DNA from: Phenylobacterium koreense
GTDB taxonomy: Bacteria > Pseudomonadota > Alphaproteobacteria > Caulobacterales > Caulobacteraceae
Length of the DNA stretch: 64,000 nt
Reading direction: 5' to 3'
Assembly: GCF_040545335.1 (NCBI RefSeq)
Contig: NZ_JBEPLU010000002.1
Span: 496,001-560,000, forward strand
A program made the position numbers and the translations under genes. Below, one piece after another: positions 16,639-26,196 of the stretch. The notes under the pieces are model-generated. The model saw nothing but the letters and a program-made list of their open reading frames with translations. It searched no databases and was not told the origin of the DNA. The stretch's first letter is position 1. Every line of letters starts with the position of its first letter.

Positions 16639-16652
16639 TTGCGCTGCAGCAA
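16639..16652 (+). promoter_or_regulatory. Candidate Nnr/Dnr-type operator before norB
   Basis: The 14-base sequence TTGCGCTGCAGCAA has the TTGnn-N4-nnCAA form of Crp/Fnr-family sites. Its left half, TTGCG, recalls reported NnrR sites. It ends 75 bases before the norB start codon, a usual activator distance. The match is partial (right half AGCAA), so it is a candidate only. Confidence 0.4.
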
Positions 16653-16727
16653 CGTTGCTTGCCCTCGCAGCGGGCATGGCTGGGTCCTAGGCCGAAGGAA
16701 TCTCCCGCGGCCGCAGGGGAAAGCGAG

Positions 16728-18998
16728 ATGAACATGCGAAGACTTTGGTTCGTCCTCGCCCTCGTCATGGCGGTGTCGTTCACCGTTCTTGGGCTGATGG
16801 GGCGAGAAATCTACCGGCAAGCGCCGCCCATACCAGCCCGTGTCGTCGATCCGTCCGGCGTCGTCCTGATGACGCGTGAGGACATCCAGACCGGCCAACT
16901 GGCATGGCAGTCCATGGGCGGCCAACAGAACGGCTCCATCTGGGGCCATGGCGGCTATGTCGCGCCCGACTGGTCCGCCGACCAGCTTCACCGGGAGGCC
17001 ACGATCCTCCTGGATCTCTGGGCCCAACGGGACCATGGCGTCGCCTATGCCGCGCTGAACCCGGAAGCGCAGGCCGCGCTGAAGGCGCGCCTGACGCGAG
17101 AGATGCGCACCAACACCTACGACCCGCGCACCGAGACGATCACGATCTCGGCCGATCGGGCGGCGGCGCTGAAGCAGGTCAAGGCGCACTACGTTTCGCT
17201 GTACAGCGATAGCGCCGAGCTGGAGAAGCTGCGCGAGCAGTACGCTATCAAGAACAACGCTGTGCCTGACCCGGCGCGCCGCGAGGTGATCGCCGATTAC
17301 TACTGGTGGACCGCCTGGGCGACCGGCACGAACCGGCCCGGAGACACGGTCAGCTACACTTCGAACTGGCCGCATGAGCCGCTGATCGGCAATACGCCGA
17401 CCTCCGCGAACCTTGTCTGGTCCGTGGCCTCGGTCCTGATCCTGATCTTCGGGGTCGGCTCCCTGGTGTTCTGGCACGCCCGCGTCAAGGAGGAGGATCA
17501 CCTCCGCCCGCCGACCAAGGATCCCCTGTCAGGCTTCAAGCCCACGCCCTCGATGAAGGCCACGGGCAAGTACTTCCTGACGGTGATCGGCCTCTTCCTG
17601 CTCCAGGTCGGGCTTGGCGCCCTCACCGCGCATTACGCCGTCGAGGGTCACGAATTCTACGGCGTGCAGATTTCCGATCTCATTCCGTACGCGGTGACCC
17701 GCACCTGGCATACGCAGCTCGCGGTGTTCTGGATCGCCACGGCCTGGCTCGCCACGGGCCTCTACGTCGCGCCGCTGATCTCGGGTCACGAGCCGCGTTT
17801 CCAGCGTCTGGGCGTGAACGTCCTTTGGGGCGCGCTGGTGTTCGTCGTCCTGGGCTCCATGGCCGGCGAGTGGCTTGGCGTCCAGCAGTTCTTCGACCTC
17901 GACATGAACTGGTGGTTCGGCCACCAGGGCTGGGAGTACGTCGATCTCGGCCGCTTCTGGCAGACCCTGCTCTTCGTCGGCCTGATGCTGTGGCTGCTGC
18001 TTGTCGGCCGCGCCCTCTGGCCCGCTTTGCGGCGCCCATCGGAGAGCAAGCCCGTCCTGGCCATCCTCTTCATGTCAGCCATCGCGATCGGCCTGTTCTA
18101 CGGAGCCGGCTTCATGTGGGGCAAGCATACTCACGTGAGCATGGTGGAATACTGGCGTTGGTGGATCGTTCACCTGTGGGTGGAAGGCTTCTTCGAAGTC
18201 TTCGCGACCTCGGTGATCAGCCTCCTGCTGGTGAATCTCGGCCTGGTGCGCGCCAAGAGCGCCAACCTCGCCGTGCTGTTCGGGACCATCGTCTTCATGG
18301 TCGGCGGCGTCCTGGGCACCGCCCACCACTGGTACTTCTCCGGCACCCCAGTGTCGGTGATCGCCATCGGCGCGGTGATTTCGGCCCTGGAGGTCGTGCC
18401 GCTCGCCCTGGTCGGCGCCGAGGCCTACGAGAACTGGCGCCACACCAAAGAAGCGCCCTGGGTGGCCACCTATCGCTGGCCGATCCTGTTCTTCGTGGCC
18501 GTGGCCTTCTGGAACCTGCTGGGGGCCGGCGTCTTCGGGTTCATGATCAACCCGCCCATCAGCCTCTACTTCATCCAAGGGCTGAACACGACGGCCACCC
18601 ACGGGCACGCCGCCCTGTTCGGGGTCTACGGAATGCTGGGCATCGGCCTGTTGCTGTTCTGCTTCCGCGGCCTCGCCCGCAGGGAGGCGTGGAGCGACAA
18701 GCTGCTGGCCTGGACGTTCTGGCTGCTCAACGGAGGCCTGGCCATGATGGTGTTCATGTCGCTGCTTCCCACCGGGGTGGTGCAGGCGCTGGCGAGCATC
18801 GAGCACGGCTACTGGTACGCCCGGTCGCCCGAAGTCATCCACTCGCCGCTGGTGGAGACCCTGGTCTGGATGCGCGTCCCCGGAGACATCGTCTTCAGCT
18901 TCGGAGCCTTCACCCTGGCGATCTTCGCTGCGCGCCTGGTGCTCGGCGGCAAGCGCCGGGCGACCGCGGAGGCCCCGCTGCCGGTTGCGGCAGAGTAG
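16728..18998 (+). CDS. norB: Quinol-dependent nitric oxide reductase (qNor)
   Basis: This 756-residue membrane enzyme reduces 2 NO to N2O using quinol. It has the long N-terminal extension typical of qNor (residues about 1-240, including PARVVDPSGVVLMTREDIQTGQ and periplasmic loops), then some 12 transmembrane helices. Metal ligands align with cNorB: His328 and His627 for the low-spin heme, His625 for heme b3, and His482, Glu486, His533 and His534 for the non-heme iron. No norC lies beside it, as expected for qNor. The ATG at 16728 follows an AGGGGA-type site. It is probably used for detoxification or partial denitrification. No nitrite or nitrous-oxide reductase gene is seen in the window. 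Confidence 0.96.
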   Translation: MNMRRLWFVLALVMAVSFTVLGLMGREIYRQAPPIPARVVDPSGVVLMTREDIQTGQLAWQSMGGQQNGSIWGHGGYVAPDWSADQLHREATILLDLWAQRDHGVAYAALNPEAQAALKARLTREMRTNTYDPRTETITISADRAAALKQVKAHYVSLYSDSAELEKLREQYAIKNNAVPDPARREVIADYYWWTAWATGTNRPGDTVSYTSNWPHEPLIGNTPTSANLVWSVASVLILIFGVGSLVFWHARVKEEDHLRPPTKDPLSGFKPTPSMKATGKYFLTVIGLFLLQVGLGALTAHYAVEGHEFYGVQISDLIPYAVTRTWHTQLAVFWIATAWLATGLYVAPLISGHEPRFQRLGVNVLWGALVFVVLGSMAGEWLGVQQFFDLDMNWWFGHQGWEYVDLGRFWQTLLFVGLMLWLLLVGRALWPALRRPSESKPVLAILFMSAIAIGLFYGAGFMWGKHTHVSMVEYWRWWIVHLWVEGFFEVFATSVISLLLVNLGLVRAKSANLAVLFGTIVFMVGGVLGTAHHWYFSGTPVSVIAIGAVISALEVVPLALVGAEAYENWRHTKEAPWVATYRWPILFFVAVAFWNLLGAGVFGFMINPPISLYFIQGLNTTATHGHAALFGVYGMLGIGLLLFCFRGLARREAWSDKLLAWTFWLLNGGLAMMVFMSLLPTGVVQALASIEHGYWYARSPEVIHSPLVETLVWMRVPGDIVFSFGAFTLAIFAARLVLGGKRRATAEAPLPVAAE

Positions 18999-19011
18999 AC
19001 CTGCCCACGCC

Positions 19012-19065
19012 GCTCGCCTCTCAGGAGGCGAGCCTTCGGGGGGGCCGGGCGGCGACGCCCGGCCC
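19012..19065 (+). terminator. Two tandem GC hairpins after norB
   Basis: The first stem pairs GCTCGCCT (19012-19019) with AGGCGAGC (19026-19033). The second pairs GGGCCGGGC (19042-19050) with GCCCGGCCC (19057-19065). Neither is followed by a T-run, so they may block 3' decay or act with other factors rather than as classical terminators. Confidence 0.4.
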
Positions 19066-19151
19066 TTCGCCGCTTCCAGCTTGCGCCCGCGCAACGACCG
19101 TCCGCCAACGGCCAGACCAAACTCAAGGGCCCAAGACCGGCTCGCCCCCAG

Positions 19152-19820
19152 ATGCTGATCCTCTTCGAACGCACGCCCAATCCCGACGCGCTGAAGTTCC
19201 TGCCGCAGATGCGGCTGATCGACGGGCGCGGCTGGAACTTCACGCGGGAGAGCGAGGACGTCGGGGCCTCGCCTCTCGCCCAGGCGCTGTTTGGCCTGGA
19301 CAGCGTGGCGGGCGTGTATGTGGGCGAGGATTTCGTCACCGTCACCAGGACGCCGGACGGCGAGGCCTGGACCACGCTGCGCATCCAGATCCTGGCGGCG
19401 ATCGCCGATGTGCTCGGCGATGGTCAGCCTGCGGTGCGGACTTCGGAACTCACGGCCGCCACCGTCGCCGCAAGTCAGATCGAAGCCGAGATCCAGGACG
19501 TGCTGGCGCACTATGTCCGCCCCGGCGTGGCCCGCGACGGAGGCGACATCGTCTTCGATCGGTTCGATCCGACCAGCAGGGTGCTCTGGGTCCGGATGGA
19601 AGGCGCCTGCGGCGGTTGCCCATCTTCGCGGCGCACCCTGAAAGACGCGGTGGAGCAGATCGTACGCCGCTATGTCCCTGAGGTGACGGCCGTGGCGGAG
19701 GCCGCGGCGGTCGGCGAAAGCCGCGCGCCGGCCTGGAAGCGCTGGCTCAGCAGCGGGAACGCGGCGACCAAGCCTTCGCGCACAGTCTTTCGTCACAACG
19801 GGCGAGCCATCCGGGATTGA
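19152..19820 (+). CDS. Nfu-type iron-sulfur cluster carrier
   Basis: This 222-residue protein has an N-terminal Nfu_N domain (LILFERTPNPDALKFLP, residues 1-90) and a C-terminal NifU-like domain with the cluster-binding motif GACGGCPSS. The family delivers 4Fe-4S clusters to target enzymes in the cytoplasm. The C-terminal 30 residues (basic, after AVGESRAP) extend beyond the usual domain end. It is the last gene of the NO/low-oxygen island. The HemN product and other Fe-S proteins would need such a carrier under nitrosative stress. A general housekeeping Nfu is the alternative. Confidence 0.92.
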   Translation: MLILFERTPNPDALKFLPQMRLIDGRGWNFTRESEDVGASPLAQALFGLDSVAGVYVGEDFVTVTRTPDGEAWTTLRIQILAAIADVLGDGQPAVRTSELTAATVAASQIEAEIQDVLAHYVRPGVARDGGDIVFDRFDPTSRVLWVRMEGACGGCPSSRRTLKDAVEQIVRRYVPEVTAVAEAAAVGESRAPAWKRWLSSGNAATKPSRTVFRHNGRAIRD

Positions 19821-20046
19821 TGGTCCCGACCACCTCCGCGGCTCCGGCACAGGGCTTGCTGCCTCGTCCCGCAGCAGGACACTCGCGCGTCAAAACGAGC
19901 CCATCGCCCTGGCGCGCGCAGCCGGCGCGGAAAGCACCGGTGAGGAGGGAGCGTGCTCAGCGGTGCGCTCCCTCTGCTCGTTCGCAACTCTAGCGGTTGC
20001 CATATCGACCGGCGTTCTCCAAAAGGCGCTTCGGGAGAGCGAGATA

Positions 20047-21030
20047 ATGCGGTTGCTAATCACCATCGCCGTCTCGATGCTGTCCGCCGCGCCTGCGGCC
20101 GCGAGCATTCGGGACGAGGCGGCAGGCCCTGGGCAGTTGGTGCGGCTGCCGGGCGGACGTCACCTCAACTTCCGATGCTCCGGCCACGGAACGCCGACCA
20201 TCCTCCTCGAAGGCGGCTATGGCGCGACCTCCCTGGCCTGGGGCGGCGTTCGCCGTCACCTCGACGCCTCCTATCGGGTCTGCGCCTACGACCGCGCCGG
20301 CGCGGGCTTCTCCGATCCCGGCCCCCTGCCCCGCGACGGCGCCTCGATCGCATACGATCTCGACCGCGGCCTGCGGACGGCCAAGATCCGCGGGCCATTC
20401 GTCCTGGTGGGACACTCCGCCGGCGCCCTCTACATGCGGCTCTTCTACAATCGCCGACCTCAGGACGTGGTCGGCATGGCGTTGATCGACCCTTCGATCG
20501 AGCATCAGGACCAGCGCTTCGCGGCCATGTTCGGTCCGGGCGCGGGCGGCATCGCCTCGATCCGCGATCAGGCCGCAAGATGCGCGGCGGCGGCCGAGCA
20601 GAAGGAACTGCCCTCGACCGATCCCAAGCTTGCCCGCTGCGTCCCCAAGCCCAGGGCCAATCAGTCCGAGGCCGCATACGCCGCGCAGAAGGCCAGCAAC
20701 CTCAGCGCCGCCAGTTGGCAGGCCAAGGTCTCGGAGCTCGACACCCTGTTCGCGGCCACCTCGGAGCAGATCGAAGCGGGGCCGCAGAGCTACGGCGACC
20801 TGCCCCTGCTCGTGCTCACCGCCGGCCAGACCTACGAAAGCTCGTCCGAAGAGGCCCAGACGGCCGCGCGGAACCTGTGGTGGGGGCTGCACCGGGAACT
20901 TGCCCGGCGCTCGACCCGAGGCGAGAGCCGGCGCATCGCCGAGGCTTCGCACATGATGATCACGGAAGAACCGGAGTTGGTCGCCCAGGCGGTGTCGGAA
21001 GTCGCTCGCCGCGCCAAGGAGGCGAAATGA
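20047..21030 (+). CDS. Exported alpha/beta hydrolase
   Basis: This 327-residue protein is read from ATG 20047, which gives a signal peptide (MRLLITIAVSMLSAAPAAAS) and sits behind a GGGAGAG-type site. The alpha/beta-hydrolase core shows the oxyanion-region LLEGGYGATSLAW, the nucleophile elbow VGHSAGA and a late His in EASHMMIT. An insertion rich in Ala, Gln and Lys (about 190-250) probably forms the lid. It belongs to a broad family of esterases and lipases, and the substrate is unknown. Four cysteines, some possibly paired in the periplasm, are present. It stands alone on the plus strand between nfu and the sugar transferase gene. Confidence 0.85.
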   Translation: MRLLITIAVSMLSAAPAAASIRDEAAGPGQLVRLPGGRHLNFRCSGHGTPTILLEGGYGATSLAWGGVRRHLDASYRVCAYDRAGAGFSDPGPLPRDGASIAYDLDRGLRTAKIRGPFVLVGHSAGALYMRLFYNRRPQDVVGMALIDPSIEHQDQRFAAMFGPGAGGIASIRDQAARCAAAAEQKELPSTDPKLARCVPKPRANQSEAAYAAQKASNLSAASWQAKVSELDTLFAATSEQIEAGPQSYGDLPLLVLTAGQTYESSSEEAQTAARNLWWGLHRELARRSTRGESRRIAEASHMMITEEPELVAQAVSEVARRAKEAK

Positions 21031-21172
21031 ACGAGGCCTCCAAGTCGCCGCGCCGAATAAGATTAGCTGCGAAGAGTTTACAGATGTCGCGATCGGCTCC
21101 GTATATGTTAACCGCTCGCACAGAGGCCGCGTGGCAGTCTGACCATCGTCACACCGATATTCGTGGTCCTTT

Positions 21173-22705
21173 ATGTCTTTGACCGGTTCCTTGACGTCGA
21201 ACGTCGCGCATGAGCGCCGTGGCCGGCGACGGACCGACGCGGAACCCGCCGTCGCCGCAGGTTGGGCCGAGCCTGGACGGGACCGCCGCGGCCCGCTTCG
21301 CCCCGAAAAGCTGACGCCGACCCGCCTGCGGATATCGGGCCGGCTGCTGACCCGCTTTTTCCAGGCCGGCGACGGCCTGGCGCTGGTGCTCGGAGGCCTG
21401 ATCGCCTCCGCGCTCACCCATGGCGCCGACGTCCTGCTGATCTATGGCGGCGCCGCCCTCGCTACCTTCGCCAGCCTGCGCCTCTTCGACTGCTACAAGT
21501 TCGGGCGGCGGGAAGATCTCGCCATGCACCTGATGCGGGTCACGGTCGCCTTCGCCGTGGCGGTGGCCATGTGCTTCGCCGTGCTGACCCACTTCGTCGG
21601 CGTCATCAAGCTGGCCGCCTCGCTGGGCGTCTGGACGCCGCTCGCATTCCTCTGCGTCGCCGCCGCTCATGGGCTCTGGTGGGTGAACGTCAAGCGCTGG
21701 CGGGCCAATGGACGGCTGACGCCCAACCTGGTCATCGTCGGCGCCACTGGCGCCGCTGAGCGTCTGATCGCCGCCATTCTAGAAACCCGCGAGGCGAACG
21801 TGCTCGGGGTCTTCGACGACCGGGCCGAACGCGGGCCGGAGGCCCTGCATCGCGTGCCGTTGCTGGGTGGGACGGACAAGCTGCTGGCCCACCGGATCAT
21901 GCCGTTCGTCGACCGCATCGTCATCACGGTGCCGCCGGAGGCCCGCGAGCGGATCAACGCCCTGCTCGAGCGGCTCAAGGTCCTCCCCAACGAGATCACC
22001 CTGCTGCTCGACCGTGAGGGCGAAGCGCCGGAAGCCGAGGCCATCGACCGGATCGCCAACATCCCGCTGACCCGGATTTCAGGCGCGGAGATCAACCAGG
22101 GCAAGGCCCTGACCAAGCGCGCCCAGGATCTGATCGTCGGCTCGATCGCTCTCGTCCTGACGGCGCCCATCATGTTGATGGTGGCGCTGGCGGTGAAACT
22201 TGACAGTCCTGGCCCGATTTTCTTCCGCCAGCGCCGGCACGGCTTCAACAACGAGGAGATCGTGGTCTGGAAATTCCGCTCGATGCGGAACGAAGCGGCC
22301 GACGCCAAGGCCGCGCGGCAGATCAGCGCCGACGACGACCGCGTGACCCGGGTCGGCAAGTTCATCCGCAAGACCAGCCTCGACGAGTTGCCGCAGCTCA
22401 TCAACGTCCTGGCCGGAGAGATGTCGCTGGTGGGGCCGCGACCGCACGCCATCGGCATGAAGACCGGCGACGTCGAGAGCTCGCGATTGATCGCCGAATA
22501 CGCCCACCGCCATCGCATGAAGCCCGGCATGACCGGCTGGGCCGCGATCAACGGCTCGCGCGGCGCGGTCGACACGCCCGAACTGGTGCGCCAGCGCGTG
22601 GCGCTGGACATCGAGTACATCGAGCGCCAGTCGTTCTGGCTCGACCTCTACATCATGTTCATGACCGTCCCCTGCCTGCTGGGGGACTCCGAGACGGTCC
22701 GCTAA
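21173..22705 (+). CDS. Undecaprenyl-phosphate sugar-1-phosphate transferase (WcaJ/PssY-type)
   Basis: This 510-residue polyprenyl-phosphate hexose-1-phosphate transferase would start exopolysaccharide synthesis by loading a sugar on undecaprenyl phosphate. The N-terminus has four or five membrane helices (GDGLALVLGGLIASALTHG onward) and a CoA-binding-like domain (NLVIVGATGAAERLI). The C-terminal sugar-transferase domain has a re-entrant helix (DLIVGSIALVLTAPIMLMVA), then FFRQRRHGFN, VWKFRSM and DELPQLINVLAGEMSLVGPR. Length matches the WcaJ/PssY group. No other polysaccharide genes lie nearby, so it is an orphan initiating enzyme. The exact sugar (probably glucose) is inferred from the family. 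Confidence 0.9.
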   Translation: MSLTGSLTSNVAHERRGRRRTDAEPAVAAGWAEPGRDRRGPLRPEKLTPTRLRISGRLLTRFFQAGDGLALVLGGLIASALTHGADVLLIYGGAALATFASLRLFDCYKFGRREDLAMHLMRVTVAFAVAVAMCFAVLTHFVGVIKLAASLGVWTPLAFLCVAAAHGLWWVNVKRWRANGRLTPNLVIVGATGAAERLIAAILETREANVLGVFDDRAERGPEALHRVPLLGGTDKLLAHRIMPFVDRIVITVPPEARERINALLERLKVLPNEITLLLDREGEAPEAEAIDRIANIPLTRISGAEINQGKALTKRAQDLIVGSIALVLTAPIMLMVALAVKLDSPGPIFFRQRRHGFNNEEIVVWKFRSMRNEAADAKAARQISADDDRVTRVGKFIRKTSLDELPQLINVLAGEMSLVGPRPHAIGMKTGDVESSRLIAEYAHRHRMKPGMTGWAAINGSRGAVDTPELVRQRVALDIEYIERQSFWLDLYIMFMTVPCLLGDSETVR

Positions 22706-22718
22706 ACGGAGGTCCTCG

Positions 22719-22994
22719 TCAGCCGTGCGCGAGCCATTCACGCGCCTGGCGCTGGGCTTCGGCGACATCTTCCGTCGCCATCTCCTGGCTCAGCTCCTTG
22801 CGGTAGACCTTCGCCTCGACCGAGCCGCGCATGGCCGCGAGATTGAAGAGCATGTGCGCCGACACATAATCGAGCGGCGCCCCGCCCTGCCCCGTAGAAT
22901 AGAGCAGCCCCATCTGAAAGAGTTCGTCGCCCGAAGCGTTCGCGCTCGGCAGCGGCAGACCTTGGTGTTCCACGCCCGTAAGCATGTCGATCAT
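22719..22994 (-). CDS. Small Sel1-repeat-like protein
   Basis: This 91-residue protein is read from ATG 22994 (MIDMLTGVEHQG). Upstream in-frame starts would add about 30 residues without a ribosome-binding site. It holds one or two Sel1/TPR-like units: ELFQMGLLYSTGQGGAPLD and YVSAHMLFNLAAMRGSVEA, followed by a charged helix. Such repeats mediate protein-protein contacts. No signal peptide is seen. Its partner is unknown. It converges with the sugar transferase gene, 13 bases away. Confidence 0.75.
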   Translation of the reverse strand: MIDMLTGVEHQGLPLPSANASGDELFQMGLLYSTGQGGAPLDYVSAHMLFNLAAMRGSVEAKVYRKELSQEMATEDVAEAQRQAREWLAHG

Positions 22995-23167
22995 CCCTAA
23001 CCCCGCCGACCGGGTCCCCATTCTGGGTTCCGGACCAGCTCTTGAGTGAACAGAAAAGTCCACCCCGAATAAAGATAGGGTTAATGGCAATAGATGGCGC
23101 GCTTACAGGCTGGAAGCTCGCCACTACTGGTCGACTTTACTTTCTGGAAAGCTCCGTATCCGGAAAG

Positions 23168-23893
23168 CTACCGGGCGCGTTGCCCGAAGAGAACATTGCG
23201 TGCAGCCGCCGCGTCGGCGCTTGAGCCGCCGAGATTGCGGCTGGTCAGGTCCTTGCCCACCTGGGCGCTGCGCTGAACAGCCTCGCGGGCGGCGATGCGG
23301 TCGTACCAGGCCTTGAGGTGGGGGAACTCCTCGATGTTGATCCCCTGCAGTCGCCAAGGCGTAACCCACGGCCAACTCGCCATGTCAGCGATCGAGTAAT
23401 CGCCGGCCACATATTCCCGATCGGCCAGGCGCTTGTTCAGCACGCCATAGAGCCGGTTGGTTTCGTTGGTGTAGCGGATGGCGCCGTAGGCGATCTGGCG
23501 CTGGTCGCTGATCATGGCGGGCGCGTACTGGCGGAAGTGGTGGGTCTGGCCGGCCATCGGCCCCAGCCCGCCCATCTGCCACATGAGCCACGACTCGACC
23601 TCGGCCCGCTCGCGCTCGTTGGCGCCGTAGAACTTGCCGCTCTTGCGGCCCAAGTATTGGAGGATCGCCGCGGATTCGAAGATTGAGATCGGCTGGCCGT
23701 CCGGGCCTTCCGGATCGACGATCGCCGGCATCCGGTTGTTCGGGCTGATCGCGAGGAACTCCGGCTTGAACTGGTCGCCGGCGCCGATGTTCACCGGGAT
23801 CACGGTGTAGGGCAGCCCCATTTCCTCCAGGGCGATCGTGAGCTTGAAACCGTTCGGGGTGGGCCAGAAGTAAAGTTCGATCGGCGCGGTCAT
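23168..23893 (-). CDS. Glutathione S-transferase family protein (YfcG/YghU-like)
   Basis: This 241-residue cytoplasmic protein is read from ATG 23893. The N-terminal thioredoxin-like domain (IELYFWPTPNGFKLTIALEE, MPAIVD, FESAAILQYL) and the all-helical C-terminal domain (YVAGDYSIADMASWPW) are typical of the Nu-class GSTs related to E. coli YfcG and YghU. These act as disulfide-bond reductases or peroxidases with glutathione. The TPNG motif supplies the Thr/Asn near the glutathione thiol in that class. The C-terminal Ala/Arg-rich tail is slightly extended. It stands alone. Confidence 0.9.
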   Translation of the reverse strand: MTAPIELYFWPTPNGFKLTIALEEMGLPYTVIPVNIGAGDQFKPEFLAISPNNRMPAIVDPEGPDGQPISIFESAAILQYLGRKSGKFYGANERERAEVESWLMWQMGGLGPMAGQTHHFRQYAPAMISDQRQIAYGAIRYTNETNRLYGVLNKRLADREYVAGDYSIADMASWPWVTPWRLQGINIEEFPHLKAWYDRIAAREAVQRSAQVGKDLTSRNLGGSSADAAAARNVLFGQRAR

Positions 23894-24040
23894 CGGCTGC
23901 TCCTTACTGTCCGGAGCCATAAGTGGGCGCATCGACGGCGGGCGCAACCGTCAAGCTGACGATGCCGTTCAGCTCGAGTTCAGGCGGCTAGAGTCAAGGT
24001 TTCCTCCAGGGACACGAGTTTTCGAGTAAGGAGGCCTGCT

Positions 24041-24559
24041 GTGAAGCGCCTTATCCTGAGCCTGGTCGCCGTGGCGGCCGTGGCTGGCCCGATGGCCTTT
24101 AGCGCCACCTCAGCCCTGGCCGACGACCGTGGGCATGGCCGCCATGAGCGCGGTTGGGACCGTAACGACCATCGCGGCGGCGACCATCGCCGCGGGGACT
24201 GGGACCGCGGCGATCGCGGACGCTATGACGGCCGCCGCGACTGGGATCGTGGCGATCGCCGCCCGCACTACGGGAACTGGGATCGCGGCCGACACAACGG
24301 CTACTACTACCAGAACCGCTGGTATTACGGGCCGCCGCCGCAAGCCTATTACGGCAATCCGTACTATCGCCCGGGCTATATGAGCTGGCGGCGCGGCGGG
24401 CATCTGCCGCCCTATTACCGCTCCTACGTAGTCTACGACTACGGCCGTTATCACCTGCGCCGGCCGCCGGCCGGCTACGCTTGGTACCGCGTGGGCGACG
24501 ACTACCTGCTCGCGGCGATCGCCAGCGGGATCATCTTCGACATCATCGCCAACAACTAA
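24041..24559 (+). CDS. RcnB-like periplasmic protein rich in Arg, Asp, Gly and Tyr
   Basis: This 172-residue protein starts at a GTG at 24041 behind a strong AAGGAGG site. The signal peptide MKRLILSLVAVAAVAGPMAF is cleaved near ALAD. A low-complexity region follows, with RGDWDRGDRG- and GGDHRRGDW-type repeats rich in His, Asp and Arg, then a Tyr-rich section (GYYYQNRWYYGPPP). It ends in the conserved RcnB-type domain (HLPPYYRS, YRVGDDYLLAAIASGIIFDII). E. coli RcnB is a periplasmic protein of nickel/cobalt homeostasis. Many alphaproteobacterial paralogs have unknown roles. A strong terminator follows. Confidence 0.82.
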   Translation: MKRLILSLVAVAAVAGPMAFSATSALADDRGHGRHERGWDRNDHRGGDHRRGDWDRGDRGRYDGRRDWDRGDRRPHYGNWDRGRHNGYYYQNRWYYGPPPQAYYGNPYYRPGYMSWRRGGHLPPYYRSYVVYDYGRYHLRRPPAGYAWYRVGDDYLLAAIASGIIFDIIANN

Positions 24560-24576
24560 CACCCACGAAGACGGAA

Positions 24577-24605
24577 CGCCCCGGAGTTTCCTCCGGGGCG
24601 TTTTT
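24577..24605 (+). terminator. Intrinsic terminator after the RcnB-like gene
   Basis: A perfect 10-bp stem pairs CGCCCCGGAG (24577-24586) with CTCCGGGGCG (24591-24600). The loop is TTTC and five T follow (24601-24605). It lies between convergent genes, 17 bases after the RcnB-like stop and just beyond the gatB stop. Confidence 0.9.
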
Positions 24606-24607
24606 CG

Positions 24608-26071
24608 CTATTCGACGCCGAGCTTCGACTTCAGAAGCTGGTTGACGGTTCCCGGATTGGCCTTGCCGCCGGTGGCCTTCATAACCTGGCCCACGAACCA
24701 GCCGATCGCCTGGGGCTTCTCCTTCACCGAAGCGGCCTGCCCCGGGTTGCCGGCGATCAGGTCCTCGATGATCTTCTCCAGGGCGCCAGTGTCGGAGACC
24801 TGCTGCAGGCCCTGCTTTTCGACGATCTCGCGAGCGCGGCCCTCCCCGGCCCACATCCGCTCGAAGACGTCCTTGGCGATCTTCGAGGAGATGACCCCCT
24901 CCTCGATCAGCGCCACCAGCTCGGCGATCGCATCGGGCTTCAGCGGGCTCTCGGTGATTTCGAGCCCGCCTGCCGTCAGCTTCGCGGCCAGGTCGTTGGT
25001 CACCCAGTTGGCGGTGAGCTTGGCGTCGCGTCCCTTGGCCGCCTCTTCGAAGAAGTCGGCGCGCGCCGCTTCGGTGATCAGCACCCCCGCGTCGTAGGCC
25101 GACAGGCCGTACTGCGATTGCAGGCGAGCCTTCTTGGCGTCCGGCAACTCGGGCAGGCTGGCCTCGATCTCCTTCACCCAGGCTGGATCCAGCTCCAGCG
25201 GCAGCAGGTCCGGATCGGGGAAATAGCGATAGTCGTGCGCTTCTTCCTTGGAGCGCATCGAGCGGGTCTCGCCCTTGTTCGGGTCGAACAGGCGGGTTTC
25301 CTGGTCGATCGAGCCACCGTCCTCGAGGATTTCGATCTGGCGGCGCGCCTCGTACTCGATGGCCTGCTGGATGTAGCGGTACGAGTTGACGTTCTTGATC
25401 TCGCAGCGCGTGCCCAGCGGATCGCCCACCTTGCGGACCGAGACGTTCACGTCCGCGCGCAGGTTGCCCTTCTCCATGTCCCCGTCGCAGGTGCCCAGAT
25501 AGACGAGGATGGTCCGCAGCTTCTTCACATAGGCCGCCGCTTCCGCCGACGAGCGCATGTCTGGACGCGAGACGATCTCCATCAGAGCGGTGCCGGCGCG
25601 GTTCAGGTCCACGTAGGTGGCGTTCGGGTCCTGGTCGTGCAGGCTCTTGCCGGCGTCCTGCTCAAGGTGCAGGCGCTCGATTCCGACCTTGAAGGTCGTG
25701 CCGTCGTCATGCTCGACGATGACCTCGCCCTCGCCGACGATCGGATCCTTGAACTGGCTGATCTGATAGCCCTGCGGCAGGTCCGGATAGAAATAGTTCT
25801 TCCGGTCGAAATGGCTCTTCAGATTGATCTGGGCCTTCAGGCCAAGGCCGGTCTTCACGGCCTGCTCGACGCAGTGCTTGTTGATCACGGGCAGCATGCC
25901 GGGCATGGCCGCGTCGACCAGCGACACCTGCTGGTTCGGCTCTGCCCCGAAACCCACGGCGGCGCCGGAGAACAGCTTGGCGTTCGAGGCGACCTGGGCG
26001 TGAACCTCCAGCCCAAGAACCACTTCCCATTGGCCAGTGCGGCCGGCGATCAGCTTCGACGTATCAGTCAT
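24608..26071 (-). CDS. gatB: Aspartyl/glutamyl-tRNA amidotransferase subunit B
   Basis: This 487-residue subunit of GatCAB binds the misacylated tRNA and performs the kinase step that turns Glu-tRNA(Gln) and Asp-tRNA(Asn) into the amidated forms. Hallmarks are [11 protein letters not shown] at the N-terminus, [35 protein letters not shown], and the C-terminal YqeY-like helical domain ending in [11 protein letters not shown]. Length is normal. gatA and gatC lie about 1.5 kb further right on the same strand, separated by two plus-strand genes, so the three subunits are not one operon here. Confidence 0.97.
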   Translation of the reverse strand: MTDTSKLIAGRTGQWEVVLGLEVHAQVASNAKLFSGAAVGFGAEPNQQVSLVDAAMPGMLPVINKHCVEQAVKTGLGLKAQINLKSHFDRKNYFYPDLPQGYQISQFKDPIVGEGEVIVEHDDGTTFKVGIERLHLEQDAGKSLHDQDPNATYVDLNRAGTALMEIVSRPDMRSSAEAAAYVKKLRTILVYLGTCDGDMEKGNLRADVNVSVRKVGDPLGTRCEIKNVNSYRYIQQAIEYEARRQIEILEDGGSIDQETRLFDPNKGETRSMRSKEEAHDYRYFPDPDLLPLELDPAWVKEIEASLPELPDAKKARLQSQYGLSAYDAGVLITEAARADFFEEAAKGRDAKLTANWVTNDLAAKLTAGGLEITESPLKPDAIAELVALIEEGVISSKIAKDVFERMWAGEGRAREIVEKQGLQQVSDTGALEKIIEDLIAGNPGQAASVKEKPQAIGWFVGQVMKATGGKANPGTVNQLLKSKLGVE

Positions 26072-26196
26072 GTGGCGTTCCTAGCGCCCCTCGCGCGCGA
26101 GCGGAAGCGGCCGTCTGAATTCCCTTGCGTTGCCGGGCGGCCAAGCGCTGTCATCCCAATCCTTAACGGCCAATTCTTAGGGGACGAGAAAACGCC

